Assembly: GCA_024743115.1 (NCBI GenBank)
Contig: JANSXC010000005.1
Location: forward strand, 310,001-374,000
Origin: a bacterium
GTDB lineage: Bacteria; Planctomycetota; UBA1135; UBA2386
Length of the DNA: 64,000 nt
Reading direction: 5' to 3'
The position numbers and the translations under genes were made by a program. Positions 48,625 through 58,454 of this stretch are shown in pieces. Under the pieces are notes generated by a model that searched no databases, was not told where the DNA came from, and was given only the letters and a program-made list of their open reading frames with translations. Within the stretch, counting starts at the first letter, position 1, and each line of letters begins with the position of its first letter.

Positions 48625-51147
48625 GTGGCCCATTCCTTCCAAGCCGTTCGTGAGCTGTTCGAGCAGGCGCTCGACATTCCGGCGAACGAACGCGACGAAT
48701 GGCTACGTCGCGCGACCGATGACGACGAGGGTCTGCGTCGCGAGGTCCAGAACCTGCTCGAGCTCGACGCGTCGACGGCGCCGGTGCTCGACACCCCGCC
48801 CGCGGTGCCGGACCTGCCGACCGCGGCGGGATCCCAATGGCTCGGCCGCGAGGTCGGCTCGTTCCGGTTGATGGCCGTGCTCGGCCGCGGCGGCATGGGC
48901 ACGGTCTTCGAAGCCGAGCAGAGCCGACCCCACCGCCGTGTCGCACTCAAGGTCATGCGACATGCCATCGGCGACGAGAAGGCGCGACTACGGTTCGAGT
49001 ACGAAGCCGAGATCCTCGCGCGTCTGCAGCATCCCGGCATCGCGCAGGTCTACGAGGCGTCGACTTTCGAGGTCGAAGGCGTGCCGCAGCCGTACTTCGC
49101 GATGGAACTCATCGACGGTGGCCGGCCGCTCGATGCCTACGTGCACGATCGGCGCCTCGACTGCCCTGGGACTCTCGAACTCGTCGAACTCGTCTGCGAT
49201 GCGGTGCATCACGGACACCAGCGCGGCGTCGTGCACCGCGATCTCAAGCCAGCGAACGTTCTCGTCGAAGCATCGGGCCAACCCAAGCTCATCGATTTCG
49301 GTATCGCGCGCGCCGGCGGCACGGAATGGCAGGCGACGTTGTCCAGCGAGTCGGACAATGTGATCGGCACGCTCGCCTACATGGCGCCCGAACAACTCGA
49401 CCAGGGCGGCGCTGCAATCGACACCCGCGTCGATGTCTACGCGCTGGGCGTCATCCTCTTTCAGCTGCTCACGGGCCAGTTGCCGCTCGAGCTCGCAGAC
49501 CTGCCGCTCGGCCGTGCCACCGACGTGATCCGCAACCAGGAACCACCGCGGCTATCGCTCATGCCGGGCGCGCGCGGGCTACCCGCGGACCTCGACTGGA
49601 TCCTCGCGAAAGCGCTGAGCAAGAACCCCGACGATCGCTACGCGTCGGCCCAGGCCCTGCGCGACGACCTCACGCGACTGCGCCGCGGCGAGCCCGTGCA
49701 GGCGGGACCGCCGAGCGCGACCTACCTGCTCCGGAAGTTCGTGCGGCGCAATCGCACGGCGGTCGCGGCGGTCACCTGCGTATTGCTGGCGCTGATCGGC
49801 GGCACGATCGCCACGTCGATCGGCTGGCGCCGGGCACTGACCGCCGAAGAGCTCGCGGAATCGCGGCGGCAGACCGCCGAACGCTCCGCGCGCGACATGT
49901 GGCAGGTCGCCCAGATGCAGTTCCAGCTTCTCGGCGGCGCGCGTGGCGACAAGAACATCAAACTCGCCGAGGTCATCGAGGACTGGAGCCAAAAGCTGCC
50001 GTCGGCGGAACTCAGTGACCGCGTCGCCGCCACGATGCACGCGGCACTCGGCGCCTCGTTCTACGGCCTCGGGCTCAACGACAAGGCACTCGCGGAATAC
50101 GACCGCGCGCTCGAACGGGTCGGGGACCGCGCCGCGGAGATGCCACGCGCAGTTCGCATCGTGCGCTCGGGCAAGGCGCGGCTGCTGAGCGGCGTCGGTC
50201 GAGGCAAGGACGCCGAACCGATCCTGCGTGACATCCTCGCCGAGCTGGCGGCAACCGACGAAGCGGGTCCGCACGAATCCGCCGCAGTCCACGCGACGCT
50301 CGGTGCAACGCTGCACGAACAGCGCAAGTTCGCCGAGGCGCGCGACCACTATGAGCGCGCGGTCGGAGACTTCGAACGCATCTACGGCAAGCACCACTAC
50401 TCCTCGATCCGCGCGCGGCTCGGCGTCGCGATCTGCCTGCAGGGGCTCGAGAAGCTCGACGCCGCGCGCGAAGCTTTCGAGTCGACGTGCAAGATCGCGG
50501 AAGAACACCTCGGAGACGAAGACCCCGATACGTTGGCGGCGCGGAACACGTTCGCGGTCTTCCTGTTCCATCGCGGCCAGCTCGACGAGGCCTTGACACA
50601 GTTCGAGAAGCTGCACGAGATCAGCCGGCGCGTGTCGGGCGACGCGCATCCGGCAACGATGCGATACGCGAGTAACAAGGCGCTCTGCCACGAACGGCAG
50701 AAGCGCTTCGCGAAGGCCGAGTTGATCTACCGCGAACAGATCGCGATTCGCGAGAACGCCGGCACGCAGACCGAACTCGCCGATCTCATCACGCGGTTCA
50801 ACCTCGTCGTCTCACTGCACAGCCAGGGCGACGAGGCCAAACGTATCGAGGCACTCGATCAGGCCGAGCGACTGATCACCGCCGCCGAGGGCCTGCTGCC
50901 CGAGAGCAGCTGGCGACTGGCCGTCTTCCGCCACCACCGCGGCATCGCGCTGCGCAAGCTCGATCGCTTCGCGGAAGCCGAGACGGCGTTGCTCGAAGCC
51001 GGCAAGCTCATGGCGGCAGCGCTCGGGGAGAAGCACGGCCGCACCCGCAGTAACTGGCAAGAGATGGTCACGCTCTACGAAGCATGGGGGCAACCCGCCA
51101 AGGCCAAGGCCTGGCGGGATCGACTCGACGCGGCGGGCAATCAGTAG
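48625..51147 (+). CDS. Ser/Thr protein kinase with C-terminal TPR repeats
   Basis: An 840-aa protein with a GTG start at 48625 (VAHSFQAVRELFEQALDIP; GGGGGA upstream). The N-terminal segment with LDIPANERDEWLRRATDDD is typical of planctomycete and acidobacterial kinases. Kinase motifs: GRGGMGTVFEAE, VALKVM, HRDLKPANVLV, DFGIARA, MAPEQL. A transmembrane segment (VAAVTCVLLALIGGTIATSI) is followed by TPR helices, e.g. KFAEARDHYERAVGDFERIY and LDEALTQFEKLHEI. A signalling kinase whose outer TPR part senses proteins or peptides. Convergent with the Gly-rich lipoprotein. Confidence 0.9.
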   Translation: MAHSFQAVRELFEQALDIPANERDEWLRRATDDDEGLRREVQNLLELDASTAPVLDTPPAVPDLPTAAGSQWLGREVGSFRLMAVLGRGGMGTVFEAEQSRPHRRVALKVMRHAIGDEKARLRFEYEAEILARLQHPGIAQVYEASTFEVEGVPQPYFAMELIDGGRPLDAYVHDRRLDCPGTLELVELVCDAVHHGHQRGVVHRDLKPANVLVEASGQPKLIDFGIARAGGTEWQATLSSESDNVIGTLAYMAPEQLDQGGAAIDTRVDVYALGVILFQLLTGQLPLELADLPLGRATDVIRNQEPPRLSLMPGARGLPADLDWILAKALSKNPDDRYASAQALRDDLTRLRRGEPVQAGPPSATYLLRKFVRRNRTAVAAVTCVLLALIGGTIATSIGWRRALTAEELAESRRQTAERSARDMWQVAQMQFQLLGGARGDKNIKLAEVIEDWSQKLPSAELSDRVAATMHAALGASFYGLGLNDKALAEYDRALERVGDRAAEMPRAVRIVRSGKARLLSGVGRGKDAEPILRDILAELAATDEAGPHESAAVHATLGATLHEQRKFAEARDHYERAVGDFERIYGKHHYSSIRARLGVAICLQGLEKLDAAREAFESTCKIAEEHLGDEDPDTLAARNTFAVFLFHRGQLDEALTQFEKLHEISRRVSGDAHPATMRYASNKALCHERQKRFAKAELIYREQIAIRENAGTQTELADLITRFNLVVSLHSQGDEAKRIEALDQAERLITAAEGLLPESSWRLAVFRHHRGIALRKLDRFAEAETALLEAGKLMAAALGEKHGRTRSNWQEMVTLYEAWGQPAKAKAWRDRLDAAGNQ

Positions 51148-51165
51148 CGCGTCGGAACGCCCCAC

Positions 51166-54100
51166 TCAGAAGCGGAACGGCAGCCGCAAGAAGTCGAGCC
51201 GCGGCAACGGCGATTGCGGCCCGAAGCCTTCGCCCTGCGGATACGCGATGTCGAACAACACGTCCCATTTCACGTAGCGCGGCGGGCCGTGCTCGCCGAT
51301 CCAGTCCAGCAGACCGGGGTCCGCGAGCGAGTGCACGAAGTCGCCCGACGTCGGTGGGTAGCGCGTCGCCGCTTCCGAGCTCGGATCCTGATGGAACGCG
51401 AAGCCGATACGAACGTTGGCGACCGGGTCGTCGAGGCCCTCCGCGAGCGGTCCGAGTCCTTCGCTGCCGGAGGTCGTGATGCGGAAGAACTTCGCCAGCA
51501 CGCGAACACTCTCGACCCCGCTCGGCATGACCGCGTCCGCCGCGACGTAGAGCCGGCGGTCCGTGTGACCCAGGATGCGCAGGCTCGCAACCTGTTCCTG
51601 CGCAGCACCGAGCAGCTGCGCTTCGTAGTGGCGATAGCGATCGCGCTCGGCGCCCAGTGGTCCGGGGGTCAGCGCGTCGGCAGCCAGATCGACCGCGTAG
51701 GCCGCCTGCCCGTCGTGCGTCACACCATCGGTCAACGCGAGGACGGGCGTGCGCGCAACGACTTCCGGCGCAGCGATCGCCGCCGTTCGACTCACGCTGA
51801 GGTGCCGCACGAACCCCGCGGAGCTGCCCGCATCGAACGTCCCCGCGAACTCGAACATCGGTCCCGCGACCGCGCCCGCAGCCGTCACGATCCCGCGCGG
51901 CAAGCCATCCGGGCTCGCGAGTTCGCGGCGCTGGCTCGCGCCCGTGTCGAGCCACTTCGAGCGCACCCGCGACGTGTCGCCGAACGGCACCGGCAGCAGA
52001 TGCGGCGCCGGCCGGACGTCGCCGCCATCGTTACCGATCTCGACGATCCCGCCGAAGTCGTCACGGGCCACGCCCTGATCGTCACGGATGCCGCGCCACG
52101 CCAGCGCCGCCTGTTTCTCGGCACCGGTCTGCACGAACCCGTTCCGCATGACGACGATGTTGTCGTCGAGCAGCGTGTTGGTGCCATCCGCATTGTGCTC
52201 ACCGACGGGCGCCATGAGCTGGACGATGCCCATACCGCCGAATCCGCCGAGCGGATTGCGGTCGTACTGCACGCCGGTGTAGACGGGCTGCCCTTGTGGC
52301 GGGTACTTCGACTCGATCAGCCACGCGCCACCGGTGCCGGCGTAGCTGCCCGTGGTGCAGACGCCGCCGTCGGCCGAGACGCAGAAGTCATAGTCGTTGT
52401 CGGCATAGTTCCAGCGTGACCCCGAGCCGTGCACATGGAGCACGATCTGGCTGCTCGACATCAGCACGACCATTCCTCCGGCACCCGCGCCGCCACCGCC
52501 ACCCCAGCCGCAGGACCCGGCCCACGCGCCACCGCCACCATGACCGCCATCCGCAACGATGCGCCCGGTCGCCGACACCTCGATCTTCCCGAGCGCCTTG
52601 ACGATCAGAACACCACCGCCGCCGCCGCCACCGCCGCCGCTCTCATCGCTCTTGAACGACGGGTCGTTGAGACATGACTGGTTCGACGAACTGTCGCCGC
52701 CACCACCACCACCACCACCGCCCATCGGGACGGTGAGTTCACCGCGGATGCGCACATTGCGATTACGGTCGATTCCAAAGCCGTAGAAGTCGTTGTCGGA
52801 CCGCGAATCGATGAATACGGCATCGGCCGCGTCACCGCCGATCAGCACGGCAGACCGGGCAGGGACCGGCTGATTGGGTGCGTTGCTGCAGCCCATACCG
52901 CCATCGCCCTCGCGCTGACGAAAGCCGGTGCCAGGCAACGCCGGCGCGCGATACCACGGATCGCCCTGCGTGGCGAGCGAGCCACCGCCGCCGCCCGAGC
53001 CACCACCGTTGCCCAGCGCGCAACCGGCGATGCACGACATCAGCCCACCGCGCCCACCGCGCCCCGGCACCTGCAACGGCCCGTTGCCCGTGCCGCCGAC
53101 CGTGCTGCGCGCGATCGAGTTCGGCGAACCATTGCCGCCGTTCCCGCCGCCACAGACGCCGACACCGCCACCCTTCGCGAACGTCGCGGAGTTGAGCGTG
53201 TTGACGCGCTCACCGTCGCCACCCCGCACGGACAACGTGCCATCGACGCGCATCTCGCCGCTGCACAACCAAACCATCGGGTTGGGGCCGCGCCCCTGCA
53301 CGGTCACGCCCTGCGGGATCGTCACGTTGCGAAATCGAAACACGCCACCCGACACGTTGAACGGCAAACCGATCTCGGGCACGACCTGGGTGTAACCCGT
53401 ATCCAGCACGACCTCCGACACCAGCGGGTGATAGTCGACCGCGGTTTCGGAACCTTCGAAATCGAATGCAGCTCGCACGTAACCCGGCCCGACCTCGGCG
53501 AGCGGCTCGGGAAACACCGCGTCGAAATCGATTGCAGCACTCGAGGCAAACTCTTCGACGACGCCGTTCCACTGCTGCCCGAACGCGGGTGCGGTATGAA
53601 ACTTCGCGAACACGGGGTCATGGTTCGGCTCGCCGACGTTGGACTCGCCCGAGATGTCCTCCACGGTCGAGAGGACGATCACCCGAATCTCCGCGTTGTT
53701 CGGCAACACGCCGACGGGCCGCAGCAGCAGGGTCGCGCCCTGACTATCGTTGCGTTCGATCTCGACATCCGCCGGGATCCAGGTCGAGTCCCCGCGCTCG
53801 GGATCATCGTACTCGAGATAGATCCGCCCGCGGTCCGCGATACGTCGCACCTCCGGGTCCGTGTCCAACGCAACGGGCAGGTTCTCGGGCACCGGATTGA
53901 GCGCCTGATCGAAGAACAAGCGCACCTCCTGCGGCGGAGAGCCAAGCAGGTTGAGCCCGACGTCGACGACATCCTCGCGGCCTGCAATCGTGATCCCGGG
54001 GTCGGTTCGCCGCGGTCCGCCGGCACCCGGATTGCGAAACAGCTGACTCGCCGTCGTGCCTTCGACCATGCGGAACCGGAAACTGAGAACGGCCTCGAGC

Positions 54101-54624
54101 GGCTTACCGCTGCTCGATCGCACCGCGGTGCCGTTGTGACGATCGCCACCCACGAGCTGCACGAGGTATTCATGACCCGGCCGCAGGCCACCGTTGTCGA
54201 AGGTGCGGTTGGTGGGCAGACGCGGCTCGAACACGAGCCGGCGTCCGATCAAGGAGTCACCCGGCCGACGCGCGAGGCGGAAGACCCCGGTCACGGGTTC
54301 GGTCACGGGGTCGCCCTCCTGATCGAATGCCTGAAACGCGACGGCGTCGAGGTTCACCGTGTCGAGGTCCACGGGCAACGAGAAGTCGATCGCGATCACG
54401 TCATTGAGGAACGCAGTGCCGTTGTCCGGGGGACTCACGGCTTGCACCACGAACGGATCGCTGGCATCGAACTCCGGAACGACGCCGTCCCCCCCACTGC
54501 CGGAGCAGCCCGCGAGCGACATGACCACAGCCAGGGACACTGCCAAGGTCAGGGCAGCAGGACCGCGGCTATCGACGTACGGAGAGCGGGCGCAAACAGC
54601 ACCCAGGCGGGCTGCGTCGTTCAT
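51166..54624 (-). CDS. Large Gly-rich lipoprotein with Ig-like (SbsA-type) N-terminal domain
   Basis: An 1152-aa exported protein; ATG 54622-54624 precedes a lipoprotein signal (VAVSLAVVMSLAGCS-like, Cys in LAGC). The first domain fits bacterial Ig-like/SbsA modules: PFVVQAVSPPDNGTAFLNDV, then IDFSLPVDLDTVNLDAVAF. The middle (about residues 430-720) has very Gly-rich runs alternating with short hydrophobic strands such as GVLIVKALGKIEVSATGRIV and MVVLMSSSQIVLH, suggesting repetitive beta-structure. The C-terminal third has further beta-rich sequence. A surface or adhesin-like role is plausible, but unproven. Confidence 0.7.
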   Translation of the reverse strand: MNDAARLGAVCARSPYVDSRGPAALTLAVSLAVVMSLAGCSGSGGDGVVPEFDASDPFVVQAVSPPDNGTAFLNDVIAIDFSLPVDLDTVNLDAVAFQAFDQEGDPVTEPVTGVFRLARRPGDSLIGRRLVFEPRLPTNRTFDNGGLRPGHEYLVQLVGGDRHNGTAVRSSSGKPLEAVLSFRFRMVEGTTASQLFRNPGAGGPRRTDPGITIAGREDVVDVGLNLLGSPPQEVRLFFDQALNPVPENLPVALDTDPEVRRIADRGRIYLEYDDPERGDSTWIPADVEIERNDSQGATLLLRPVGVLPNNAEIRVIVLSTVEDISGESNVGEPNHDPVFAKFHTAPAFGQQWNGVVEEFASSAAIDFDAVFPEPLAEVGPGYVRAAFDFEGSETAVDYHPLVSEVVLDTGYTQVVPEIGLPFNVSGGVFRFRNVTIPQGVTVQGRGPNPMVWLCSGEMRVDGTLSVRGGDGERVNTLNSATFAKGGGVGVCGGGNGGNGSPNSIARSTVGGTGNGPLQVPGRGGRGGLMSCIAGCALGNGGGSGGGGGSLATQGDPWYRAPALPGTGFRQREGDGGMGCSNAPNQPVPARSAVLIGGDAADAVFIDSRSDNDFYGFGIDRNRNVRIRGELTVPMGGGGGGGGGDSSSNQSCLNDPSFKSDESGGGGGGGGGVLIVKALGKIEVSATGRIVADGGHGGGGAWAGSCGWGGGGGAGAGGMVVLMSSSQIVLHVHGSGSRWNYADNDYDFCVSADGGVCTTGSYAGTGGAWLIESKYPPQGQPVYTGVQYDRNPLGGFGGMGIVQLMAPVGEHNADGTNTLLDDNIVVMRNGFVQTGAEKQAALAWRGIRDDQGVARDDFGGIVEIGNDGGDVRPAPHLLPVPFGDTSRVRSKWLDTGASQRRELASPDGLPRGIVTAAGAVAGPMFEFAGTFDAGSSAGFVRHLSVSRTAAIAAPEVVARTPVLALTDGVTHDGQAAYAVDLAADALTPGPLGAERDRYRHYEAQLLGAAQEQVASLRILGHTDRRLYVAADAVMPSGVESVRVLAKFFRITTSGSEGLGPLAEGLDDPVANVRIGFAFHQDPSSEAATRYPPTSGDFVHSLADPGLLDWIGEHGPPRYVKWDVLFDIAYPQGEGFGPQSPLPRLDFLRLPFRF

Positions 54625-54774
54625 GGGGACAGGCTTTGGGAGAGGGTCCGGCCGGCAGAGCGCCGCCCGGCGATTGGGTCTGTCCCTCCTAGAGAGCGAA
54701 AGCACTCCCGGTAACAACGTGAGCGTTTCGAAACGTTTGGTGCGCGGGTTCGCTCGCCCGCTCGCCGGTACGGC

Positions 54775-56493
54775 TCAGCGCCGCTCGTAGACGCGAAACA
54801 ACAACCGTTGCGGCGACGGCACTTCGGCCCGCAAGACGTAGTCGCGTTCGAACTCGGGGCGCGCGATCAATGACCGAAAGAGCGGCCGACCAGTGGTCAG
54901 GAAGTGCTCTTCCAACACGATGAGATCGGGGCGGCGTTCACCGAACAGATAGTCGAGGTATTCCGCGTGCAACCGTCGACGTGCGGCGTCGTGCGCTGCC
55001 GTGAGAGACCCGCCGTTCCAGAACTCGGACACCACCTCGCGCACCTTGCGCGGTAGTCCGAGCGTGCGGGTGAACTGCCGGTCGAGCAGACCGAGGGTGT
55101 CGACGAACTGCAGTTCGTGGCCGGCTACCAGCGTGTAGTACGGCGCCTTGCCCATCTGACCGTAGGCGACCGTCAATCCGGAATCGGCGTTCGCAATCAG
55201 CCAGTCCGCCAGGTGCAGGTGATAGTCGTCGGTCGCGCTCGTCGGATCACGCCACTCGTTGAGCACACCGGACCAGGCTGGTCGGCCCGCCAGATTGCGC
55301 GCCACCTCGAATACCGAGTAGCTCGAGAGCAAGACGAACGCCGCAGTCAAACCGAACCGCTTCTGGAACACGGCTGGCAGTGACAGCCGTGTCATGGCCG
55401 ACAAGAACGCAACGACGAGCAAAGGCAGCGTCGGCACGAGGAATCGGAAGTGCTCGCGATAGTCGCCACCGGCGAGCAGAGTGAAACCCAGCGACATCAG
55501 AACGACTGCCGACATCAGGAATCGGACCCGCCAACGACGCTCGCCCGTGTCGTGGCGTCGTGTCACGAGGTACCAAAGCGGCATGGCGAAAGGAACGAAT
55601 CCGACGCTCGCGAGGTAGCCCGCGACCTGAGGCACCGAGCGTGACACATTGAGCGGGTCGACCTTGACACCCGTGTTGGGCACCAGGCTGCCGTAGACCG
55701 ACCAGCGCCAGAACCAGAGCCCGAGCTGCGCGAGTGCCCAAGGCAACAACAGCGCCACCTCGCGCGAGAGCGCGCGGCGCCAGGCAAGATCGAGGGCGAC
55801 GATGCCGACCAACAGCAAGCCTTCGGGGCGACTGAGGACCACTGCGGCGAGCCAGACTCCCGCGAGCAAGCGGTCCCGGCGCGACGCGCCCGCACCGAGC
55901 GCGAGGTAACGCGCGACGAACCCGGTCACGAACGTCGCGTAGCACAGCGTCTCGAGCCCCGATCGCGCCCACCACATCACGGCGTGGCAACTCGCAATGG
56001 CCAGGACCGCAACCGACCCGGCACCACCCCCGAGACCGACGACTTGCGCCAGCCGGCGCGTCGTCAGGATCAGCGCGACCCCGGCCGCGAGACCGAGCAG
56101 CGGCCCGATCGTCGGCAGGTCACACCCGACCGTCGCGGCGATCGCCAGCAACCACATCCACAGGAACCCGGAGAACCCCTCGACCGGTTCACCGGCTTGG
56201 AACACCAGACCCTCGCCCCGGGCAAACTGCAGCGCGTAGCGGTAGTAGATGAACGCATCCTCTTCGGCGGGCACCGCGAGCAGGATCGCGCCCACGAGGA
56301 ACAGCGCGATCGCGAGCCCCGTCGCGCCCATGCCGACGATCGGCCGCGCGTTCGACTCACCGGTGAGGACGGTCGGCTCGGTCAAGGCACTCGGGCAGGT
56401 CTTTCGGGCAATCGAACGAGGGCGAGCCGGCAACTCAGGCTCGACTTTGGACCCGAGGACGACCGCACTGGACAGTCTAGCAACAGGAGTCAT
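54775..56493 (-). CDS. Multi-pass membrane glycosyltransferase (GT-C type)
   Basis: A 572-aa integral membrane protein with about ten hydrophobic segments. Near the N-terminus EDAFIYYRYALQFARGEGLV and FQAGEPVEGFSGFLWMW match the first loop of GT-C glycosyltransferases (AftB-like), where the acidic pair ED binds the polyprenyl-phosphate sugar. A large C-terminal soluble part follows (ADSGLTVAYGQMGKAPYYTL and on). It probably transfers a sugar from a lipid carrier to a surface glycan. It is divergent from the membrane-TPR gene, 45 bp apart. Confidence 0.75.
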   Translation of the reverse strand: MTPVARLSSAVVLGSKVEPELPARPRSIARKTCPSALTEPTVLTGESNARPIVGMGATGLAIALFLVGAILLAVPAEEDAFIYYRYALQFARGEGLVFQAGEPVEGFSGFLWMWLLAIAATVGCDLPTIGPLLGLAAGVALILTTRRLAQVVGLGGGAGSVAVLAIASCHAVMWWARSGLETLCYATFVTGFVARYLALGAGASRRDRLLAGVWLAAVVLSRPEGLLLVGIVALDLAWRRALSREVALLLPWALAQLGLWFWRWSVYGSLVPNTGVKVDPLNVSRSVPQVAGYLASVGFVPFAMPLWYLVTRRHDTGERRWRVRFLMSAVVLMSLGFTLLAGGDYREHFRFLVPTLPLLVVAFLSAMTRLSLPAVFQKRFGLTAAFVLLSSYSVFEVARNLAGRPAWSGVLNEWRDPTSATDDYHLHLADWLIANADSGLTVAYGQMGKAPYYTLVAGHELQFVDTLGLLDRQFTRTLGLPRKVREVVSEFWNGGSLTAAHDAARRRLHAEYLDYLFGERRPDLIVLEEHFLTTGRPLFRSLIARPEFERDYVLRAEVPSPQRLLFRVYERR

Positions 56494-56538
56494 GCTTACA
56501 GATCCTCCTCTCGTCGGACCTCCGCTCTCGCGACCGCC

Positions 56539-58275
56539 ATGACCGCGATCCCGAAAACCGCCGCTTCGCCTGCTCGCTCACCCTGGATCCTCGGTCCTTG
56601 GCGCGACTCCCTACTCATCATCGGCAGTCCGATCCTCGTCGTGCCGCTGGTGCTGCTGGCGCTCACCTGGTTCTCCGCCGCACAGGTCACGGCGTTTGCA
56701 GTGCTGTTCGCGATGAGTCACCACCTGCCGGGATTCATCCGCGCCTACGGCGACCGCGAGCTCTTCCGGCGGTTCCGAACCCGCTTTCTGCTGGCACCCG
56801 TCATCCTGCTCGCGGTGACCGTGCCGGCGACCGTCGCGGGGCTCCACTCGGTCATCTTCGTCACGATGCTGTGGGGCAACTGGCACTACCTCGCGCAGGC
56901 CTATGGCTTCGGCCGCATCTACGACGGTCGCATGGGCCGCACGGCCCAACTCGACGCCCGTCTCGACAAGGCGCTCTGCCTCGCATGGTTCGTCGGCACG
57001 CCGATCCTGTTCTCGAACGCGACGATCGGCTTCTTCGAAGGTGCGTCCCGCAGCGGACTGCCGATTCCGTCCTCGAGTGCACTCACGACGATTCGATTCA
57101 TCACCCAGATCGTGATGGGCGCGATCACCCTGCTCTGGATCGGGAATGCGATACGCAACGGCATCCGCGGCACCGCTTCGAGCCCGGTCAAGCTGTCGAT
57201 GCTCGGCACGACGATGCTCTACGTGTGGTTCATCGCCGCCTTCCCCGACAACGTGTTCGTCGCGTATGCGCTGTTCGAGATCTTCCACGACACGCAATAC
57301 CTGACGATCGTCTGGGCGATCAACCGCAACCGCGTCGACAAGGGCCAGGAGTTCGGTGGCCTGTCGCGCTTCCTGTTCTCGCCTGGCGCCTTCCGTGTGC
57401 TGTTCTACGTCGGTATCTGCGCGCTCTACGGCCTCGTCGATCTCGGCTCCAAACAATCGGACAGCGAGCTGTTCCGCGACGTCATGCTCGGCGTGTTCGG
57501 CGCCTCGACGATCCTGCACTACTACTTCGACGGCTTCATCTGGCGCCTGCGTGACGCCTCGAACAGCTCGGCTCTCGGCGTCAACGGCTCGGCCACGAAG
57601 ACCTGGTTTCATCGCCCGTGGCTCAAACACGCTGCGCTCTGGAGCATCTTCGCCATCCCCGCCGGCGTCTGCCTGGTGCTCGAGTCCAACCAGCGTGCCG
57701 CGGCACTGGCCGAAGCAGAACAACCGATCGCAGGCCGCTCGCTCACCGAGAGTGAGATCGCCGATCGCCAATCCCGGTTGCTGAAAGAGCAGCTTCACGA
57801 CCGCCTGTTTGCCACGCTGCCCGACAGTTGGGAGCTGCAGTACGCCACCGGCCTGAAGCTCGCCCAGGAACAGAAGTACGAAGAAGCGCGCCAGCACCTG
57901 GAGGAGTCGCTGCGCCTGCTACCGGACAACGCGGATGCCCACGTGACGCTGGCAGGAATCCACCTGCTGAAGAACGAACTCGAAGACGCGCTGCCGCACT
58001 ACCACGCGGCGATCGCGACCGATCCGCACCACAAGAAGGCCCGACTGTTCCATGGCCGGGCATTGATGGAACTGAAGCGCTACGAGGAAGCGCAGGTCGA
58101 GTTCGAAGCCGCGTGGCGAATCGCGAGCGACGACCCCGAAGTCGCGTACTGGACAGGGATCAATCTGCGCCGCAACAAGCAGCCGCGCAAGGCCCGCAAG
58201 TGGCAGCAGCGAGCGCTCGCCATCGATCCCGACTACCAGCTCGCGCGGCAAGAACTGCAGTCGCTGCCGCGCTAG
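56539..58275 (+). CDS. Multi-pass membrane protein with C-terminal TPR repeats
   Basis: A 578-aa protein from ATG 56539 (MTAIPKTAASPARSPWILGP). About nine transmembrane segments in residues 25-390 carry conserved His-rich loops (MSHHLPGFIRAYGD, GNWHYLAQAYGFGR, FEIFHDTQYL, LHYYFDGFIW), which look like metal or haem ligands or active-site residues. Residues 430-578 are four TPR units (ATGLKLAQEQKYEEARQHLE, then similar repeats). The family is not recognised by name. The conserved His clusters suggest an enzyme rather than a transporter. Confidence 0.7.
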   Translation: MTAIPKTAASPARSPWILGPWRDSLLIIGSPILVVPLVLLALTWFSAAQVTAFAVLFAMSHHLPGFIRAYGDRELFRRFRTRFLLAPVILLAVTVPATVAGLHSVIFVTMLWGNWHYLAQAYGFGRIYDGRMGRTAQLDARLDKALCLAWFVGTPILFSNATIGFFEGASRSGLPIPSSSALTTIRFITQIVMGAITLLWIGNAIRNGIRGTASSPVKLSMLGTTMLYVWFIAAFPDNVFVAYALFEIFHDTQYLTIVWAINRNRVDKGQEFGGLSRFLFSPGAFRVLFYVGICALYGLVDLGSKQSDSELFRDVMLGVFGASTILHYYFDGFIWRLRDASNSSALGVNGSATKTWFHRPWLKHAALWSIFAIPAGVCLVLESNQRAAALAEAEQPIAGRSLTESEIADRQSRLLKEQLHDRLFATLPDSWELQYATGLKLAQEQKYEEARQHLEESLRLLPDNADAHVTLAGIHLLKNELEDALPHYHAAIATDPHHKKARLFHGRALMELKRYEEAQVEFEAAWRIASDDPEVAYWTGINLRRNKQPRKARKWQQRALAIDPDYQLARQELQSLPR

Positions 58276-58319
58276 TCGGCGCGGCAAACTCAGGGTTCTC
58301 CCTGGCCTCATCGCGCGCG

Positions 58320-58450
58320 CAAGGCCGTCAGACGAAGCCAGATGGGTGTACCGGGAGATTCCGGTGCAGCCCCCGCCACAGGTTGGTCGATGCGCGAGGA
58401 TCCGGCCCGTCGGGGGTCGGTCTGCCTTCACTCGGAGAGGACCTGCATCA
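58320..58450 (+). promoter_or_regulatory. Cobalamin (B12) riboswitch
   Basis: The hallmark B12 box region GCAGCCCCCGCCAC is at 58366-58379, preceded by GGGAGATTCCGGTG, as in the central core of the riboswitch. The 3' end CTCGGAGAGGACCTGC (58431-58445) resembles the conserved GGAGACCTGCC. The gene's likely ribosome-binding site GGAGAGG lies inside that 3' conserved part, 14 bases before the ATG, so ligand binding would block translation. Confidence 0.7.
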
Positions 58451-58454
58451 GCCC

